DNA of 34,230 bases from Pseudomonadota bacterium (GTDB lineage: Bacteria > Pseudomonadota > Gammaproteobacteria > Pseudomonadales > Azotimanducaceae): contig JACZXA010000015.1 of the NCBI GenBank assembly GCA_022571865.1, positions 1 to 34,230 on the forward strand, in the 5' to 3' direction. Below, one piece after another: positions 15,909 through 23,981 of the stretch; the stretch's first letter is position 1, and every line of letters starts with the position of its first letter. A program made the position numbers and the translations under genes. The notes beneath the pieces are model-generated. The model saw only the letters and a list, made by a program, of their open reading frames with translations, did no database searches and was not told where the DNA came from.

Positions 15909-17909
15909 TTACCTGGCCAGGCGCTTACGCTTGTTCTGAACGTAATCTACGAGAATGTATTCTCCGAGCTTCTCGGGGGAGGTGTAGAACACCCGGCCAC
16001 CGTTGATTTTGGCGATTTCGTCCATGAATGCTTTGAGATAGTAGCTGGTATCCAGCATAAAGGTATTGATCGCTATTCCGCGTCTGGTGCAATGTTTCAC
16101 GGCGCGGAATGTGGCACGAATGGTCTCAGGCGTCGGCGGGTAAGCAAACTGCGCTTTGCCGTTTTCCAGATGCGCGGTGGGCTCGCCATCGGAGATCATG
16201 ATGATCTGCTTATTGCCGCCTTGATGTCTGGCGAGGAGTTTGTCGGCGAGCAACAGCGCGTGCTGCATATTCGTTCCCAGCTGATACTCGTCCCACTGCA
16301 GGTAAGGCAGATCTTGGGGTTTCAGTTCTTTGGCATATGCCGAGAAACCGATGATGTAAAAACTGTCTCTTGGATACTGCGATGTGACGAGGTTGTGCAA
16401 CGCGAGCGCAACTTTTTTGGCGGCCTGAAACGATCCACGCAAAGCCATTGACCATGACAGGTCGACCAACATGGCGGTGGCTGTCGAGGTAATCAGTTCG
16501 CTTCGATAAACCTCAAAGTCTTCTGGTTTGAGATGCAACGGCGTTTGCGGTCCCTCCCGGTCTATGGCGTTGCGGATCGTGCGAGGCATATGCAGGTGAA
16601 ACGGATCGCCATATTCGTAGCGTTTGGGTTCTTCCAGGCGCTCGCCGAAACGCCCTTCCTCGGGCAATGCATGATTGCCGAGATCCTGTCGTTTCAGACG
16701 CGCATAGATTTCGCCCAGGGCTTTTTGCCCGATCATACGGGAGCCTCGTGGGGTGAGTTCCCAACGATCGCCATCGGTCGGGCGGACGTAGCCGGCCTCT
16801 TCCAAAGCTTTTTGCAGCTTGTCGAGCGCCTCGAGATCCTCCGCCGCATCGTCGCCCATGAGCTCTTTCAGCAGATCGCGGTCGATCCGGTCCATATCAC
16901 CACCGCGTTCCGCATCCTGTATCTGGGCGATGAGATCGTCCAGGTCATGCATCTCGTTCATGAGGTTCATGGCTGCGTCCAGATCCAGCTTCTCGCTACC
17001 GCCAAAACGATACTGGTTGCCGTCTGGATTCAGAAACTCCATTTCTTTGGCGAGCTTGCGCAGCTCCGCATCGAGTTCGGGGTCATTGAAGCGACCCGAC
17101 ATCAAAGACTGAAGTTGTTGCCGCTGTTCGGGAGACATCGAGTTCAACAGCGATTGCGCGGCAGCCATCTGCCTGCGCATCTGCTCGAGTAGTTCATCGA
17201 GGGTTTGTGGTGGGTTGTCACCAAACATGTCACCGAACTTCGCCATGAACTCATCGAATTTCGGATCTTCTCCGGCGATCTTCTTGACCAGCATGTCGTT
17301 CAGCGCGCGCATCATCTCCTTCATGCGTTCGATATCGCCGTCGGAGAGATTGTTGACCATATTTTCTATGTCTTTGAAAAAAGTGTTGGTCATGGCGCGG
17401 CGTAGTTCGTTCAGCAACTCCAGAAATTTGCGTTGCGCATCGGGGTTGAGGAACTCGTATTTCTCGAGTTGCTTGACCTGCCCGGCTACATCTTCCGGTA
17501 GATCGTCGAGTTGCTGCTGATTGTTCTTCGCGATGTTCTTGAGCACTTCGTCGGAGAATTCTGTTTTCTCCGAGTCTTTGCTGAGCCAGGATTCGATCGT
17601 GTCGCGCTCCATCTGTACGATCTCATCCAAACGTTCGCGAAAGTCCTCAAAGATGCTGGATAGGTCGAAACGTTCGAGTTGTTCCCGCCGTTGGTCGCGT
17701 AACTGCTTCAGCATGTCCCGCAATCCCTGCAGGTAGCCGCCTTGCGGAATCGGCATGCCGCGCGACATGAGGTTGCGCATGGCCCAACGCAGGTCGCCGT
17801 ACTCCATGAGATCTTCGGCGAGCGCTTCCATGATCTCGTCGGGTCCGAGACCGAGTTCCTGGGAACCGTCCCAAATAGAAAATCGATGGCGGGAGAAGAG
17901 TTTCCGCAT
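15909..17909 (-). CDS. Large von Willebrand factor A-domain protein, partner of an AAA+ ATPase
   Basis: A 666-residue protein. About the first 330 residues are highly charged and helical with likely coiled coils (DMLKQLRDQRREQLERFDLS, DIERMKEMMRALNDMLVKKI). A possible winged-helix-like segment follows (AGYVRPTDGDRWELTPRGSR). The C-terminal VWA domain has a complete MIDAS: DLSWSM at 483-488 (DxSxS), Thr546 in QLGTNM, and Asp574 in MISDGEP. No signal peptide or membrane segment is seen, so it is cytoplasmic. Its start lies three bases after the stop of the AAA+ gene, so both belong to one transcript. The arrangement parallels Mg-chelatase BchI/BchD and RavA/ViaA pairs, in which the ATPase and the MIDAS protein remodel or metallate a client. 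The client here is unknown. Confidence 0.87.
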   Translation of the reverse strand: MRKLFSRHRFSIWDGSQELGLGPDEIMEALAEDLMEYGDLRWAMRNLMSRGMPIPQGGYLQGLRDMLKQLRDQRREQLERFDLSSIFEDFRERLDEIVQMERDTIESWLSKDSEKTEFSDEVLKNIAKNNQQQLDDLPEDVAGQVKQLEKYEFLNPDAQRKFLELLNELRRAMTNTFFKDIENMVNNLSDGDIERMKEMMRALNDMLVKKIAGEDPKFDEFMAKFGDMFGDNPPQTLDELLEQMRRQMAAAQSLLNSMSPEQRQQLQSLMSGRFNDPELDAELRKLAKEMEFLNPDGNQYRFGGSEKLDLDAAMNLMNEMHDLDDLIAQIQDAERGGDMDRIDRDLLKELMGDDAAEDLEALDKLQKALEEAGYVRPTDGDRWELTPRGSRMIGQKALGEIYARLKRQDLGNHALPEEGRFGERLEEPKRYEYGDPFHLHMPRTIRNAIDREGPQTPLHLKPEDFEVYRSELITSTATAMLVDLSWSMALRGSFQAAKKVALALHNLVTSQYPRDSFYIIGFSAYAKELKPQDLPYLQWDEYQLGTNMQHALLLADKLLARHQGGNKQIIMISDGEPTAHLENGKAQFAYPPTPETIRATFRAVKHCTRRGIAINTFMLDTSYYLKAFMDEIAKINGGRVFYTSPEKLGEYILVDYVQNKRKRLAR

Positions 17910-17912
17910 GGG

Positions 17913-19316
17913 TTATTCCGTGTAGGCCGTAACGCCCGCGTACTCGTGTTTGTTGAGTAGCTTGTGCAGGTGCAATCCCTCGAGAATGAATTCGATCGTG
18001 GCTGCGCGTTCAGCGTCGCTAACCTCTTGAGGATTGACGAAAACGTCGCCAAGAGCCGGAATCTGCTCGATGATTTTGGCGTAATCGGCGGCTTTGATAT
18101 CGTCTCCGGTTTCGACCGACAAGCCTTCGTTGAACGATGTAGCCACTGATTCCAGGTCGTTTAGGTCGTAATAGCGATCGAAGACGGCCTTGACGGCCCC
18201 ATTCAGAATCCGATTGGTGATCTTGTCTTCCTGGCCATCCTCCATCGCTTCGAACTCCAACTTGCCCTGCAGGGAGGGGACTACGAAAGGGAGGTCGGAA
18301 ATCCTCGGCACCACCTCGCTTTCGTCGAGTCTGAGAGCCCGCCGAAACGCGTTCGCTACCAGTGCTTCGTAGTTGGCGATGGAGGTGCGCACCGAGACGC
18401 CGGAGCGCTGGTTGATATCGGGAGAGCGGCGCGCGTGATGGGTGATCTCTGCGATGATTTCGCGCATGAAGGGTGGCACCTTGACCCGGTAGTCGCCCAT
18501 ATCGAGAACTGCGGCTTCCTGATCGACAATGGCGAGTTCCTGTTCGATCTCTTCTGGGTAGTGGGTGCGAATCTGGGCGCCATATCGATCTTTCAACGGT
18601 GTGATGATGCGCCCACGGTTGGTGTAATCCTCTGGGTTTGCCGTGGCGATGACCAGGATGTCCAGTGGCAGACGTACCTTGTGACCGCGAATCTGCACGT
18701 CGCGTTCCTCGAGTACGTTCAGCAACCCCACCTGGATTCGTTCTGCGAGATCGGGTAATTCATTGATTGCAAAGATGCCCCGATTGACTCGCGGCACCAG
18801 ACCATAGTGCAGGGTCAACTCGTCGGACAGGTAGCGACCTTCAGCAATCTTGATCGGATCGATCTCACCGATGAGATCGGCAATCGTGATATCGGGTGTC
18901 GCGAGTTTCTCCGCATAACGCTCATCGCGATGCAGCCATTTGATCGGGGTGCCGTCGCCGTGTTCTTCGATGAGGCTGCGGCCTTGTAAGGTGATGGGTT
19001 GATACGGATTCTCCGGTATCTCCGTGCCTTCGATTATCGGCGTCCACTCGTCGAGCAACGACGTGAGGCTGCGCATGATGCGTGATTTCGCCTGTCCCCG
19101 TTCGCCCAGAAGGATAATGTCCTGAGATGCGAGCAGCGCATTGGTCAACTGCGGGATGACCGAATGGTCGTAACCCATCACACCCGGGAACAGGGGTTCC
19201 CCGGCACGCAGCTTGTTGATGAGGTTGCGCCTTAGCTCCGCTTTTACCGGGAGCACCTGATAGCCGGAAGATTTCAGCTCGCCAAAAGTCTGCGGTAACT
19301 CGGCAACGTCGGTCAT
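17913..19316 (-). CDS. Mg-chelatase/MoxR-type AAA+ ATPase
   Basis: The 467-residue ATPase has Walker A GERGQAKS at 71-78, a Walker-B segment RGIFAINELPDL with Asn185-Glu186 where most AAA+ proteins have Asp-Glu, and sensor-like IATANPEDYTNRGRIITPLK. Helical domains such as RSGVSVRTSIANYEALVANA follow. The overall plan (helix-2 insert VRLPLDILV, arginine-rich PLKDRYGAQIRTHYP) is that of the magnesium-chelatase ChlI/MoxR clade. Asn in place of the Walker-B Asp seems normal for this subgroup from memory, but it would affect Mg2+ handling. It is the first gene of a two-gene unit with the VWA protein and should form its hexameric partner. Its role beside CoA-catabolism operons is not evident; activation of a metal- or cofactor-dependent enzyme is one inference. 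Confidence 0.88.
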   Translation of the reverse strand: MTDVAELPQTFGELKSSGYQVLPVKAELRRNLINKLRAGEPLFPGVMGYDHSVIPQLTNALLASQDIILLGERGQAKSRIMRSLTSLLDEWTPIIEGTEIPENPYQPITLQGRSLIEEHGDGTPIKWLHRDERYAEKLATPDITIADLIGEIDPIKIAEGRYLSDELTLHYGLVPRVNRGIFAINELPDLAERIQVGLLNVLEERDVQIRGHKVRLPLDILVIATANPEDYTNRGRIITPLKDRYGAQIRTHYPEEIEQELAIVDQEAAVLDMGDYRVKVPPFMREIIAEITHHARRSPDINQRSGVSVRTSIANYEALVANAFRRALRLDESEVVPRISDLPFVVPSLQGKLEFEAMEDGQEDKITNRILNGAVKAVFDRYYDLNDLESVATSFNEGLSVETGDDIKAADYAKIIEQIPALGDVFVNPQEVSDAERAATIEFILEGLHLHKLLNKHEYAGVTAYTE

Positions 19317-19399
19317 CGATTCCTTCCTCGAAGCTTCAGTGTCGTAAGCTTGGTGGAGATCATAACGCCAATTGGTGCTCGGCTGTTAAACGGATGGCT

Positions 19400-20584
19400 T
19401 TAGCTCGTCGCGCGATGGGTCGGTTTGCCCAACAACCGATCCGAGATGATACGTAGCTGGATCTCGCTGGTGCCTTCGAAAATCTTAGTCAGGCGCGCAT
19501 CGCGCCAGTAACGTTCCACGGCGTGCAGCTTGGTGTAACCGGCACCGCCGAATATCTGCAGAGCGTCCGATGTCACGCGTTCCGCCATTTCACTGGCGAA
19601 CCATTTGACCATGGCCGCTTCCCGGTCGGCCTTTGCACCGGCATCCATGCTGGTTGCGACGGAATACATCAGTTGCCTGGCGGCCTCGATGTCGCTTGCC
19701 ATGCGGGCGATCTTGAAGCGGGTTTCCTGAAAATCGCTGATGGGAACGCCGAACTGCACTCGCTCCTGAGAGTAGGCCATCGCGTCTTCCAACGCACCGC
19801 GGGCAAGACCGATGGATCTGGCCGCGGTGTGGGCACGCGCCACATTGAGGAAGTTGACCGTGTTCTTGAAGCCTTCTTCGTTGCCGCCCGTGATGATATT
19901 TTCTTTGGGAATCCGACAGCCGTCGAAAGCGAGTTCATAGGTGTTCCAGCCGAAGTAGCCGATCTTCGGAATGGGTGATCCCGAACAACCGGCAGGCAGT
20001 TCGCCGCGCGGTTTTTCGATGATGAACGAGCGTAAGCCGGTGTGACGTGATTCGGTGTCCCCAGGAGTTTCCACCCGCGCGAGCAGCTGGATGTAGTCCG
20101 CGCCATCGGCGAACGTACACCAGTACTTGTTGCCGGTGATGACCCACTCGTCACCTTCGAGAACCGCGCGGCAGCTGACGGAAGCGAGGTCCGATCCCAC
20201 ATCGGGCTCGGACAACGAGATTGCAGCGAGGTATTCACCCCGGGCGGCTTTGGCGGTCAACTCCTCGCGTTTCGCGAGCGACCAACCGCCGACACCCATC
20301 AGCGACGCTGCGCGGGCGATGATGCTGGCGACACTCATCCAGCCACGAGCCAGTTCTTCGGCGATGAGACAGTACTCGAAGACCCCCAAACCCATGCCCC
20401 CGTGAGCTTCGGGCATGCGGATGCCGAAATAGCCCATTTCGCCCATCTTGTTACGCAGGTCCATGGGAATCTGGCCCTGTATGGGGTCGAGCTCGTTGGC
20501 GATGGGAAGCACTTCTTTTCTGGTGAACTCCCGGGCGACGTCCTGGATCATCAGTCGCTCGTCGGTCAAATACGGTTCGGTCAT
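19400..20584 (-). CDS. Acyl-CoA dehydrogenase, canonical active site
   Basis: A 394-residue FAD-dependent acyl-CoA dehydrogenase. It has IRMPEAHGGMGLG, AISLSEPDVGSDLASV, GNKYWCTFADGADYIQLLAR, KIGYFGWNTYELAFDGCRIP, GFKNTVNFLNVARAHTAARS, ERVQFGVPISDFQ and IFGGAGYTKLHAVERYWRDA. The motif IFEGTSEIQ supplies the expected catalytic Glu, unlike the enzyme at 14573. The KIGYFGW...P.EN region resembles methylsuccinyl-CoA or related branched-chain dehydrogenases, but assignment to one acyl group is not safe. It is the last gene of the PrpD-MaoC-MaoC-lyase operon, 30 bases after the lyase stop. It would feed electrons to an electron-transfer flavoprotein not encoded here. Confidence 0.9.
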   Translation of the reverse strand: MTEPYLTDERLMIQDVAREFTRKEVLPIANELDPIQGQIPMDLRNKMGEMGYFGIRMPEAHGGMGLGVFEYCLIAEELARGWMSVASIIARAASLMGVGGWSLAKREELTAKAARGEYLAAISLSEPDVGSDLASVSCRAVLEGDEWVITGNKYWCTFADGADYIQLLARVETPGDTESRHTGLRSFIIEKPRGELPAGCSGSPIPKIGYFGWNTYELAFDGCRIPKENIITGGNEEGFKNTVNFLNVARAHTAARSIGLARGALEDAMAYSQERVQFGVPISDFQETRFKIARMASDIEAARQLMYSVATSMDAGAKADREAAMVKWFASEMAERVTSDALQIFGGAGYTKLHAVERYWRDARLTKIFEGTSEIQLRIISDRLLGKPTHRATS

Positions 20585-20614
20585 ATTGGGTCTACTTCCA
20601 TGGTGCGAACGTCA

Positions 20615-21526
20615 TCACATGCCGACCAGGTCGGCGCGGTCGATCAGATTCTGTACGATGCGAATGCTGGCGGCGTCCACCATCACACCGTCGACGTTGA
20701 TGGCGCCGAGACCCTGCTCGAGGGCTTCGGCGTAGGCGGATTTCTGTTTGCGGGCGGTTTCCAGCGCTTCCGGGTCCGGGGTGAAAACCTGGTTCGCAAG
20801 TTCGATCTGGCTCGGGTGAATGGCCCACTTGCCCACCATGCCGAGCGTATTGGCGCGTTCGGCTTCCCTGGTATACGCTTGCGGATTACGGAAGTTGGCA
20901 TAAGGTCCGTCTACTGGATCGATACCGTTCGCACGGCAGGCGATCGTCATCTTGTAGCGAGGGTAATGCCAGAGGTCGGGCGGGTAGCTGCCCGAGCTGC
21001 CCACGGAACCAATCTGTATCTGCTGACTGGCGGAATAATCGCCCATGCCGAATATGAGGCATTCCAGCCTGTCGGAGCAGGCGGCTATCTCCTCGACGTT
21101 CATCATCCCTTCCACTTCCTCGATGAGGCACTCGATGCCGATCCGATTGGTCAGCTTCAGTTTCTGTTCGAGCTGGTCGAGCATCAGGTGCACGAACATC
21201 ACGTCGGCCGCACTCTTGGCCTTTGTCAGCATGATCGTATCGAGCCGCGCACCCGCACCCGAGACGACCTCGATGATGTCATCGTGGCACCACTCGGTTG
21301 CCACATCGTTGATGCGTACGCAGACCGTTTTTGGAAGCCATTCGAGGTCATTGAGTGCGTCCACGATCATGCCGCGTGCGGCAGGTTTGGCGTTCGGCGC
21401 TACGGCGTCTTCCAGATCGAGAAAAACGTGATCGAGAGTGAGGCCGGCCGCTTTGTTCATCATCTTTTCGGAACTGCCGGGTACGGAAAGCTGGCAGCGC
21501 CGTGCACGTCTGGGGTGTTTGATCAT
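20615..21526 (-). CDS. CitE/HpcH-family CoA-ester lyase (second copy)
   Basis: The 303-residue lyase shows RRARRCQLSVPGSSEKMMNK, the metal-ligand motif VFLDLEDAVAPN, TVCVRINDV, the acidic site IECLIEEVEGMMN, GMGDYSASQQI, and KWAIHPSQIELAN. It belongs to the same family as the enzyme at 13110-14006 but is clearly divergent, with a longer insert between the active-site strands (SVGSSGSYPPDLWHYPRYK). Members split malyl-, methylmalyl- or citramalyl-CoA. The gene follows the MaoC gene after 20 bases and precedes the acyl-CoA dehydrogenase. The operon order hydratase-lyase is what is needed to hydrate an unsaturated dicarboxylyl-CoA and cleave the product. Confidence 0.9.
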   Translation of the reverse strand: MIKHPRRARRCQLSVPGSSEKMMNKAAGLTLDHVFLDLEDAVAPNAKPAARGMIVDALNDLEWLPKTVCVRINDVATEWCHDDIIEVVSGAGARLDTIMLTKAKSAADVMFVHLMLDQLEQKLKLTNRIGIECLIEEVEGMMNVEEIAACSDRLECLIFGMGDYSASQQIQIGSVGSSGSYPPDLWHYPRYKMTIACRANGIDPVDGPYANFRNPQAYTREAERANTLGMVGKWAIHPSQIELANQVFTPDPEALETARKQKSAYAEALEQGLGAINVDGVMVDAASIRIVQNLIDRADLVGM

Positions 21527-21546
21527 CCTGGTAACCTGATTGTTTT

Positions 21547-22026
21547 TTATAGAAAGTGACTCTTACGTTTGATGAGCACGCGACGCTCGCCTTCGAACAC
21601 CACTTCGTCTTTCTGATTGACTCCATAATGCTTGAAGGTCACGACGCCTGCGTCTTCACGATCGGCATCTTCGGTCTGCAATACCTCGGTGTATGCGTAG
21701 AGGGTATCACCGTGGAACACGGGAGACTTCAACCGGATCTTGTCCAGGGCAAGCTCGCGCAGCGCGTTCTCACCCGTGTCCTGCATGGCCAAACCGATGA
21801 CCATGGCGATAGTGACACCACCGAACTGCAGCCGCCTGTTCCAGCCGGAACGACCCATGGCGTTTTTTTGCATGATGTCTTCGTTGAAGTGGCCTTCCGC
21901 CGTATTCAGCACCTGCAGGGTGATGCCGACGTTGTCATGCTCGCACATCGTTTTACCACGCGCGTGTTTGAGTACCTGGCCAACCTGGAAGTCTTCGAAG
22001 TAGTTGTTCGTGCCGGTCAGCGACAT
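21547..22026 (-). CDS. MaoC-like hydratase subunit (keeps catalytic His)
   Basis: A single hot-dog domain of 159 residues: NYFEDFQVGQVLKHARGKTM, the active-site segment LQVLNTAEGHFNED with His46, then LKSPVFHGDTLYAYTEVLQ and GVVTFKHYGVNQKDEVV. The start overlaps the stop of the next upstream MaoC gene by one base (TGATG), so the two should be made in equal amounts. Because its partner lacks the His and this one has it, a heterodimer with one working site is likely; large mesaconyl-CoA hydratases contain two hot-dog domains in one chain, and this pair could be the split form. The substrate is presumably the same as that of the lyase encoded downstream. Confidence 0.88.
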   Translation of the reverse strand: MSLTGTNNYFEDFQVGQVLKHARGKTMCEHDNVGITLQVLNTAEGHFNEDIMQKNAMGRSGWNRRLQFGGVTIAMVIGLAMQDTGENALRELALDKIRLKSPVFHGDTLYAYTEVLQTEDADREDAGVVTFKHYGVNQKDEVVFEGERRVLIKRKSHFL

Positions 22027-22520
22027 CAGGGCTTCCTCCTTCGCACCAGGTTGGTTCGGTGAAAATCGATGACCTGGACGTTATTCTGATTGAACCCCTG
22101 AGTTTGCCAGGTCACGATGCCGAATCCGGGCTGAGTTTTGGAAGTCCGTCGGCTGATGACGGTACTTCGTGCGGTGAGGGTATCCCCGATATACACGTCG
22201 ATAAGAAACTGACAATCGTCAACGCCAAGAAACGGCCCGCCACCTTCACTGAGATCTTCGACGGAAAGACCAAACACCGTATTGAATACGAGCAGCGGAT
22301 TCACCAGGATCCGTGGATGCCCCAGGGCTTTTGCATAGGGCTCATTGAAGTAGAGCGGGCAGAAGGACAACGTCTGGGTGGTGAATGCCGCATTGTCGCC
22401 AGCGGAAATCGTACGCCCCCAATGATGCTCGAAGACACGGCCTGCGGTCATGTCCTCGTAGCGATTACCTTTGCGAACGACAATGGCACGCGCACGGAAA
22501 TCTGTGTCTGCGGCGCTCAT
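22026..22520 (-). CDS. MaoC-like hot-dog protein lacking the catalytic His
   Basis: A 164-residue hot-dog domain with NRYEDMTAGRVFEHHWGRTI, TLSFCPLYFNEPYAKALGHP, FGLSVEDLSEGGGPFLGVDD, VYIGDTLTARSTVISRR and GIVTWQTQGFNQNN. Where active MaoC hydratases have N-P-x-H, this protein has CPLYFN, with Tyr57 in place of His. It is probably a structural or substrate-shaping subunit for the neighbouring MaoC protein. The start at 22520 is coupled to the PrpD stop by a one-base overlap (TGATG), and its own stop is coupled in the same way to the next MaoC gene. The longer in-frame upstream extension lies inside the PrpD gene and is not family sequence. Confidence 0.86.
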   Translation of the reverse strand: MSAADTDFRARAIVVRKGNRYEDMTAGRVFEHHWGRTISAGDNAAFTTQTLSFCPLYFNEPYAKALGHPRILVNPLLVFNTVFGLSVEDLSEGGGPFLGVDDCQFLIDVYIGDTLTARSTVISRRTSKTQPGFGIVTWQTQGFNQNNVQVIDFHRTNLVRRRKP

Positions 22521-23902
22521 CAAGTCGACCCCGTCGCGGTTACTGGCGCGCTCAGTAAACAATAGAATTCGCTGAGGTCGTCGTATTCGTCCAGAGTTTT
22601 GCAGTATTTGACGAGGTCGTCTGCGACTTCGGAACCCAGCCGGGAATCGACCAGCGTATGAAATTTGCGTTCGAGTTTCTCCCACTGTGCATTGAGATCG
22701 GTCATCGGAATCGCAACGTTGACGGCTTCCGTGTGAGTCTCTCCGTTGAGCAGAGTCAGGGTGACGACGCTCTCCGGTTTGGGGGAAGCGTGGGCCGTGA
22801 CTCGAACCTTGTCGGCTAAGGCGATCAGCTCCGGTTGTTGGGTGAGTTTGTCTGTGAAGATACTGATGCTGGAGGTGTCTATCCCGGCCATGGCCATCGC
22901 TGCGGTGAAACGCAGGCTGAACTTGGCCTCGAGACCCGTAGTCGGCTTTTCAATGTTGCACACGTCGAAATGGCCTGCGTTGACGCGGATCTCGACCGAT
23001 TCGATGTCCCCAGGCGCAAAAAGGTTTGCGTGACATAAGCTGGAGACGGCTTCGATCGATGAATGGGTCAGGTAGCATGCTGCGTGATACTTGAAGCAGA
23101 TGTTCTGAGCAAAGGCCGGGTTGCTTAACGCCTCTGAGAAGCGCTCCTCGGAGACGCTCTCACTCTGGGTAGACATGAATCCCTGGTTTGCTTCGAGGAT
23201 GTCGAGTCGAGAGGAAAAGTCCCGGCTTGCCAGGCTTGCCGCCTGAACCCCGGTGGCTGCCGCATGCCCTGCATGCAGCGGTTTACACATGGTCCCGAAT
23301 TGAGATTTCAGACCCGCAGCCTGGGTACCGGCGATACCGAGCGCCGCGGCCGTCGTGGGGGTGTCGAGTTTCCGTAATATCGATGCGGCGGCGGCGGCGC
23401 CGAATGTGCCGAGCGTGCCTGTCGCGTGCCAGCCCTTGGCGTAGTGCGAGGGTCCAGCATAACGTCCGAGGATGCACTCGACGTCCACGCCAGCGATAAA
23501 TGCCGTGAGCAGGTCCGACCCTGAACTGTCGAGATGTTCGCCCAGAGCGAACACCACTGGAGCGACGGGCACCGTCGGGTGACCACCCATATTGATATGC
23601 ACGTCGTCATAGTCATGTGCATGTCCCGCCGAACCATTGATCAGCGCCGCCTGCTGGACGTTGGCCCGCGAATTCGAACCGATAATCGTTGCCTGGGGGT
23701 GCCCGCCCGCCTCTTCCGCTTCCGCGATGAGAATCTGACTCAGCGGCTCCTCCATGCCGGCGATCGTCACACCGATAAAGTCCATCAGTGCTTGTTTGCC
23801 AACTTCGAGAGCGGGCAACGGAATATTGGCGTAGATCGCGCTCGAGATGCGTTGGGCCAGTTGCAGCGTTGGCGAACTCGCGCTGGACGGTATGTTCGAC
23901 AT
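22520..23902 (-). CDS. MmgE/PrpD-family dehydratase/decarboxylase
   Basis: The 460-residue protein has the two-domain MmgE/PrpD architecture shared by 2-methylcitrate dehydratase, iminodisuccinate epimerase and cis-aconitate decarboxylase. Visible blocks are LINGSAGHAHDYDDVHINMG (active-site Asp/His loop near 91-104), HYAKGWHATGTLGTFGAAAA with His159, and FGTMCKPLHAGHAAATG with Lys207. Also present are KYHAACYLTHSSIEAV and, in domain 2, IRVNAGHFDVCNIEKPT. His159 and Lys207 carry the same numbers as key residues of mammalian cis-aconitate decarboxylase (from memory). Specificity in this family cannot be read from motifs. A GGGAGGATAAG ribosome-binding site precedes ATG 23902. It is the first gene of a five-gene operon with two MaoC proteins, a CoA lyase and an acyl-CoA dehydrogenase. 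Confidence 0.9.
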   Translation of the reverse strand: MSNIPSSASSPTLQLAQRISSAIYANIPLPALEVGKQALMDFIGVTIAGMEEPLSQILIAEAEEAGGHPQATIIGSNSRANVQQAALINGSAGHAHDYDDVHINMGGHPTVPVAPVVFALGEHLDSSGSDLLTAFIAGVDVECILGRYAGPSHYAKGWHATGTLGTFGAAAAASILRKLDTPTTAAALGIAGTQAAGLKSQFGTMCKPLHAGHAAATGVQAASLASRDFSSRLDILEANQGFMSTQSESVSEERFSEALSNPAFAQNICFKYHAACYLTHSSIEAVSSLCHANLFAPGDIESVEIRVNAGHFDVCNIEKPTTGLEAKFSLRFTAAMAMAGIDTSSISIFTDKLTQQPELIALADKVRVTAHASPKPESVVTLTLLNGETHTEAVNVAIPMTDLNAQWEKLERKFHTLVDSRLGSEVADDLVKYCKTLDEYDDLSEFYCLLSAPVTATGST

Positions 23903-23981
23903 CGTTCTTATCCTCCCTCACGGATACGCTAGCGATAACCCTGCTCGTTTGCAAAGGGAGTTTCTTCGATAAGAAATCCTA

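Noticed and set aside
20402-21559. Long open frame of about 385 codons on the plus strand, antisense to the acyl-CoA dehydrogenase and lyase genes
   Set aside because: It mirrors two clear enzyme genes, has no recognisable family pattern and is the usual by-product of GC-rich codon bias.
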